Assembly (NCBI GenBank): GCA_965233735.1
Contig: OZ247501.1
Coordinates: 186,001 to 250,000, forward strand
Direction: 5' to 3'
DNA length: 64,000 nucleotides
From: Cytomitobacter sp965233735
GTDB taxonomy: Bacteria; Pseudomonadota; Alphaproteobacteria; CAJXXZ01; 1604HC
In this document: piece after piece, positions 62,879-64,000 of the stretch
Numbering within the stretch: the first letter of the stretch is position 1
Layout of the letters: each line of letters begins with the position of its first letter
Notes under the pieces: generated by a model
The model's database searches: none
What the model saw: only the letters and a program-made list of their open reading frames with translations
What the model was told of the DNA's origin: nothing
Position numbers and translations under genes: made by a program

Positions 62879-63688
62879 TCAAAAAATTACTTTGCTTGGA
62901 TTTGTGTATTCTTTTCCATTCCAAATTCTTACAAAAATACTACCAGATGACTCTCCAATTTTATCACCCTGTTTTACTTCAGAACCATGCTCAACAACAA
63001 TGGAAGATAATGAGCTGTATGTAACAATCCAACTAATACCATTTACATCTTTCTTAACATATATAGCTTTGTTTTCATTATCTACAAATACTACTTTTCC
63101 ATCACAAGAAGAAACAACATCTCCTTTATTTAAAATATAAACTCCATCTTGACGCTTTCCATGTTTTTGAGAAAAAGGAAGAGAATCATCAATTTTTCCA
63201 CCTTTGATTGGCATTATAAGCCCTAAAACATTTTGTTTTATGGCAATTGGCGTTGTTTTTTCTACTTTTGTTTCTGCTATAGTTTTGTTAATTTTAACAT
63301 TTTCTTTATCTAATGAAGATTCACTTGCAAGCTCTTCTTTCAAGGCATCGTCTAATTCAACATTACTATCTTCTTTTTTTTCTTCATTATTATTAGAAAA
63401 CTCTGGGGTTGTTTCTTCTTTTTTATTTTTTGATAACTTGTGTTCTTCATCACGCAAAAGCTTAATCTTTGTTTCTAATTTTGTATATTGCAAAATTTGA
63501 CCTTGAGATAAAATATATGGAACCTTTAATTTATTAAATTTAATCAAATGATTTATTGAAACATTATATTTTTCAGCAATCAAATCTAAAGTATCGCCCT
63601 CTTGCACTAAAATAAAATTAGGCTTTTGTTTTTTATTACAACCAGTCAAAACAACAAATACTATTGATAATAATAATTTACTTAACAT
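62879..63688 (-). CDS. nlpD: NlpD-like LysM lipoprotein with inactive M23 domain
   Basis: 269 residues: lipobox LTGC (Cys17), LysM domain (about 27-68: ILVQEGDTLDLIAEKYNVSI), a charged Glu/Lys linker (70-145), and an M23-like beta domain (about 155-269: MPIKGGKID, KHGKRQDGVYI, GKVVFVDN, VEHGSEVKQGDKIGESSG). The metal ligands are gone: HxxxD is not formed and the HxH is YSS. Such dead LytM factors activate cell-wall amidases during division. Directly downstream of serS with overlapping stop and start, the same serS-nlpD neighbourhood as in other proteobacteria. Confidence 0.88.
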   Translation of the reverse strand: MLSKLLLSIVFVVLTGCNKKQKPNFILVQEGDTLDLIAEKYNVSINHLIKFNKLKVPYILSQGQILQYTKLETKIKLLRDEEHKLSKNKKEETTPEFSNNNEEKKEDSNVELDDALKEELASESSLDKENVKINKTIAETKVEKTTPIAIKQNVLGLIMPIKGGKIDDSLPFSQKHGKRQDGVYILNKGDVVSSCDGKVVFVDNENKAIYVKKDVNGISWIVTYSSLSSIVVEHGSEVKQGDKIGESSGSIFVRIWNGKEYTNPSKVIF

Positions 63689-64000
63689 TGTACCTTCTCC
63701 ATCTTCATATAATTTTGTAACACATCTGGAATATAAACAAAGCCATCTTTATAATAATTTTCTAATATTGCAGCCAAAGTTCTTCCAACAGCTAATGCGG
63801 AACAGTTCAAAGTATGAGCAAAGTGTTTATTTCCATCTTCATCAATGTATTTTGTATTCATTCTTCTTGCTTGAAAATCAGTGCAGTTTGAGCAACTAGA
63901 AATTTCAACATATTTATTCATTCCTGGCATCCACACTTCTAAATCAAACTGACGATGAGCTGTAAAACCAATGTCGCCAGAGCAAATATCTACTACACGA
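63682..64000 (-). CDS. serS: Seryl-tRNA synthetase, C-terminal part (partial)
   Basis: Open from the right edge of the window: VVDICSGDIGFTAHRQFDLE, then VWMPGMNKYVEISSCSNCTD, FQARRMNTKY and LNCSALAVGRTLAAILENY, which are the class II core and motif 3 of SerRS. The rest lies beyond 64000. It charges tRNA-Ser, one isoacceptor of which is at 4483-4566. In the motif 3 region LNGSGLA has become LNCSALA. Confidence 0.95.
   Translation of the reverse strand, partial: RVVDICSGDIGFTAHRQFDLEVWMPGMNKYVEISSCSNCTDFQARRMNTKYIDEDGNKHFAHTLNCSALAVGRTLAAILENYYKDGFVYIPDVLQNYMKMEKVQC

Overview
The window is an AT-rich, gene-dense piece of a strongly reduced Gram-negative genome. Alphaproteobacterial markers include a DUF1013/TrcR-type regulator, a HemY-like TPR membrane protein, a short ProRS, bamD next to ligA, and rimP-nusA. 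Together with many tRNA genes, decaying pseudogenes, short lipoproteins, a type VI secretion system (T6SS) and no sign of free-living metabolism, this points to an intracellular endosymbiont of the Holosporales type, such as the 'Candidatus Cytomitobacter'/'Nesciobacter' symbionts of protists. That placement is inference from gene content and memory, not a database match.

Layout. 0-4.3 kb: xerC, transaldolase and rpiB sit between two copies of a cassette made of a decayed short-chain dehydrogenase (SDR) and a small secreted-protein family; a third family member runs off the left edge. 4.4-8 kb: tRNA-Ser with a partial 3' duplication, a secreted unknown, tRNA-Val, a photolyase broken by one stop codon, proS. 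8-12.6 kb (minus): topA, dprA, plsY, trcR-like. 12.6-24.7 kb (plus): HemY-like pair, glyQS, a stand-alone 5'-3' exonuclease, mreBCD-mrdA, tyrS, groESL. 24.9-31.6 kb: accBC, two tRNAs, a secreted gene with a decayed tandem duplicate, an 11-copy 35-bp array running into nusB, fabG, fabD. 31.7-39.5 kb: T6SS tssF-tssG, bamD-ligA, then hcp and a natural tssB-tssC sheath fusion on the other strand. 39.6-49 kb: tadA, two pilin-like genes, ppx/gppA, two tRNAs, an MFS transporter, an MrpA-like antiporter subunit, a TolC-like protein, pepA. 49-56.6 kb: three related outer-membrane barrel genes, two of them embedded in three unrelated tandem arrays (16 x 43 bp, 4 x 27 bp, 5 x 11 bp), plus lgt, cvpA, radA and an odd Lys/Cys-rich Pal-like lipoprotein. 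56.7-64 kb: rimP-nusA, rpmG, tRNA-Phe, an 817-residue secreted unknown, small unknowns, a catalytically dead NlpD-like factor and the end of serS.

How it fits together. Housekeeping dominates: translation, fatty-acid synthesis, cell-shape peptidoglycan synthesis, outer-membrane assembly and lipoprotein processing. The host-facing layer is the T6SS, secreted unknowns, repeat-flanked barrels and pilin-like proteins. The strongest candidate novelty is the single-polypeptide TssB-TssC sheath protein. Second is the repeat-rich surface-protein locus at 53.4-55.9 kb.
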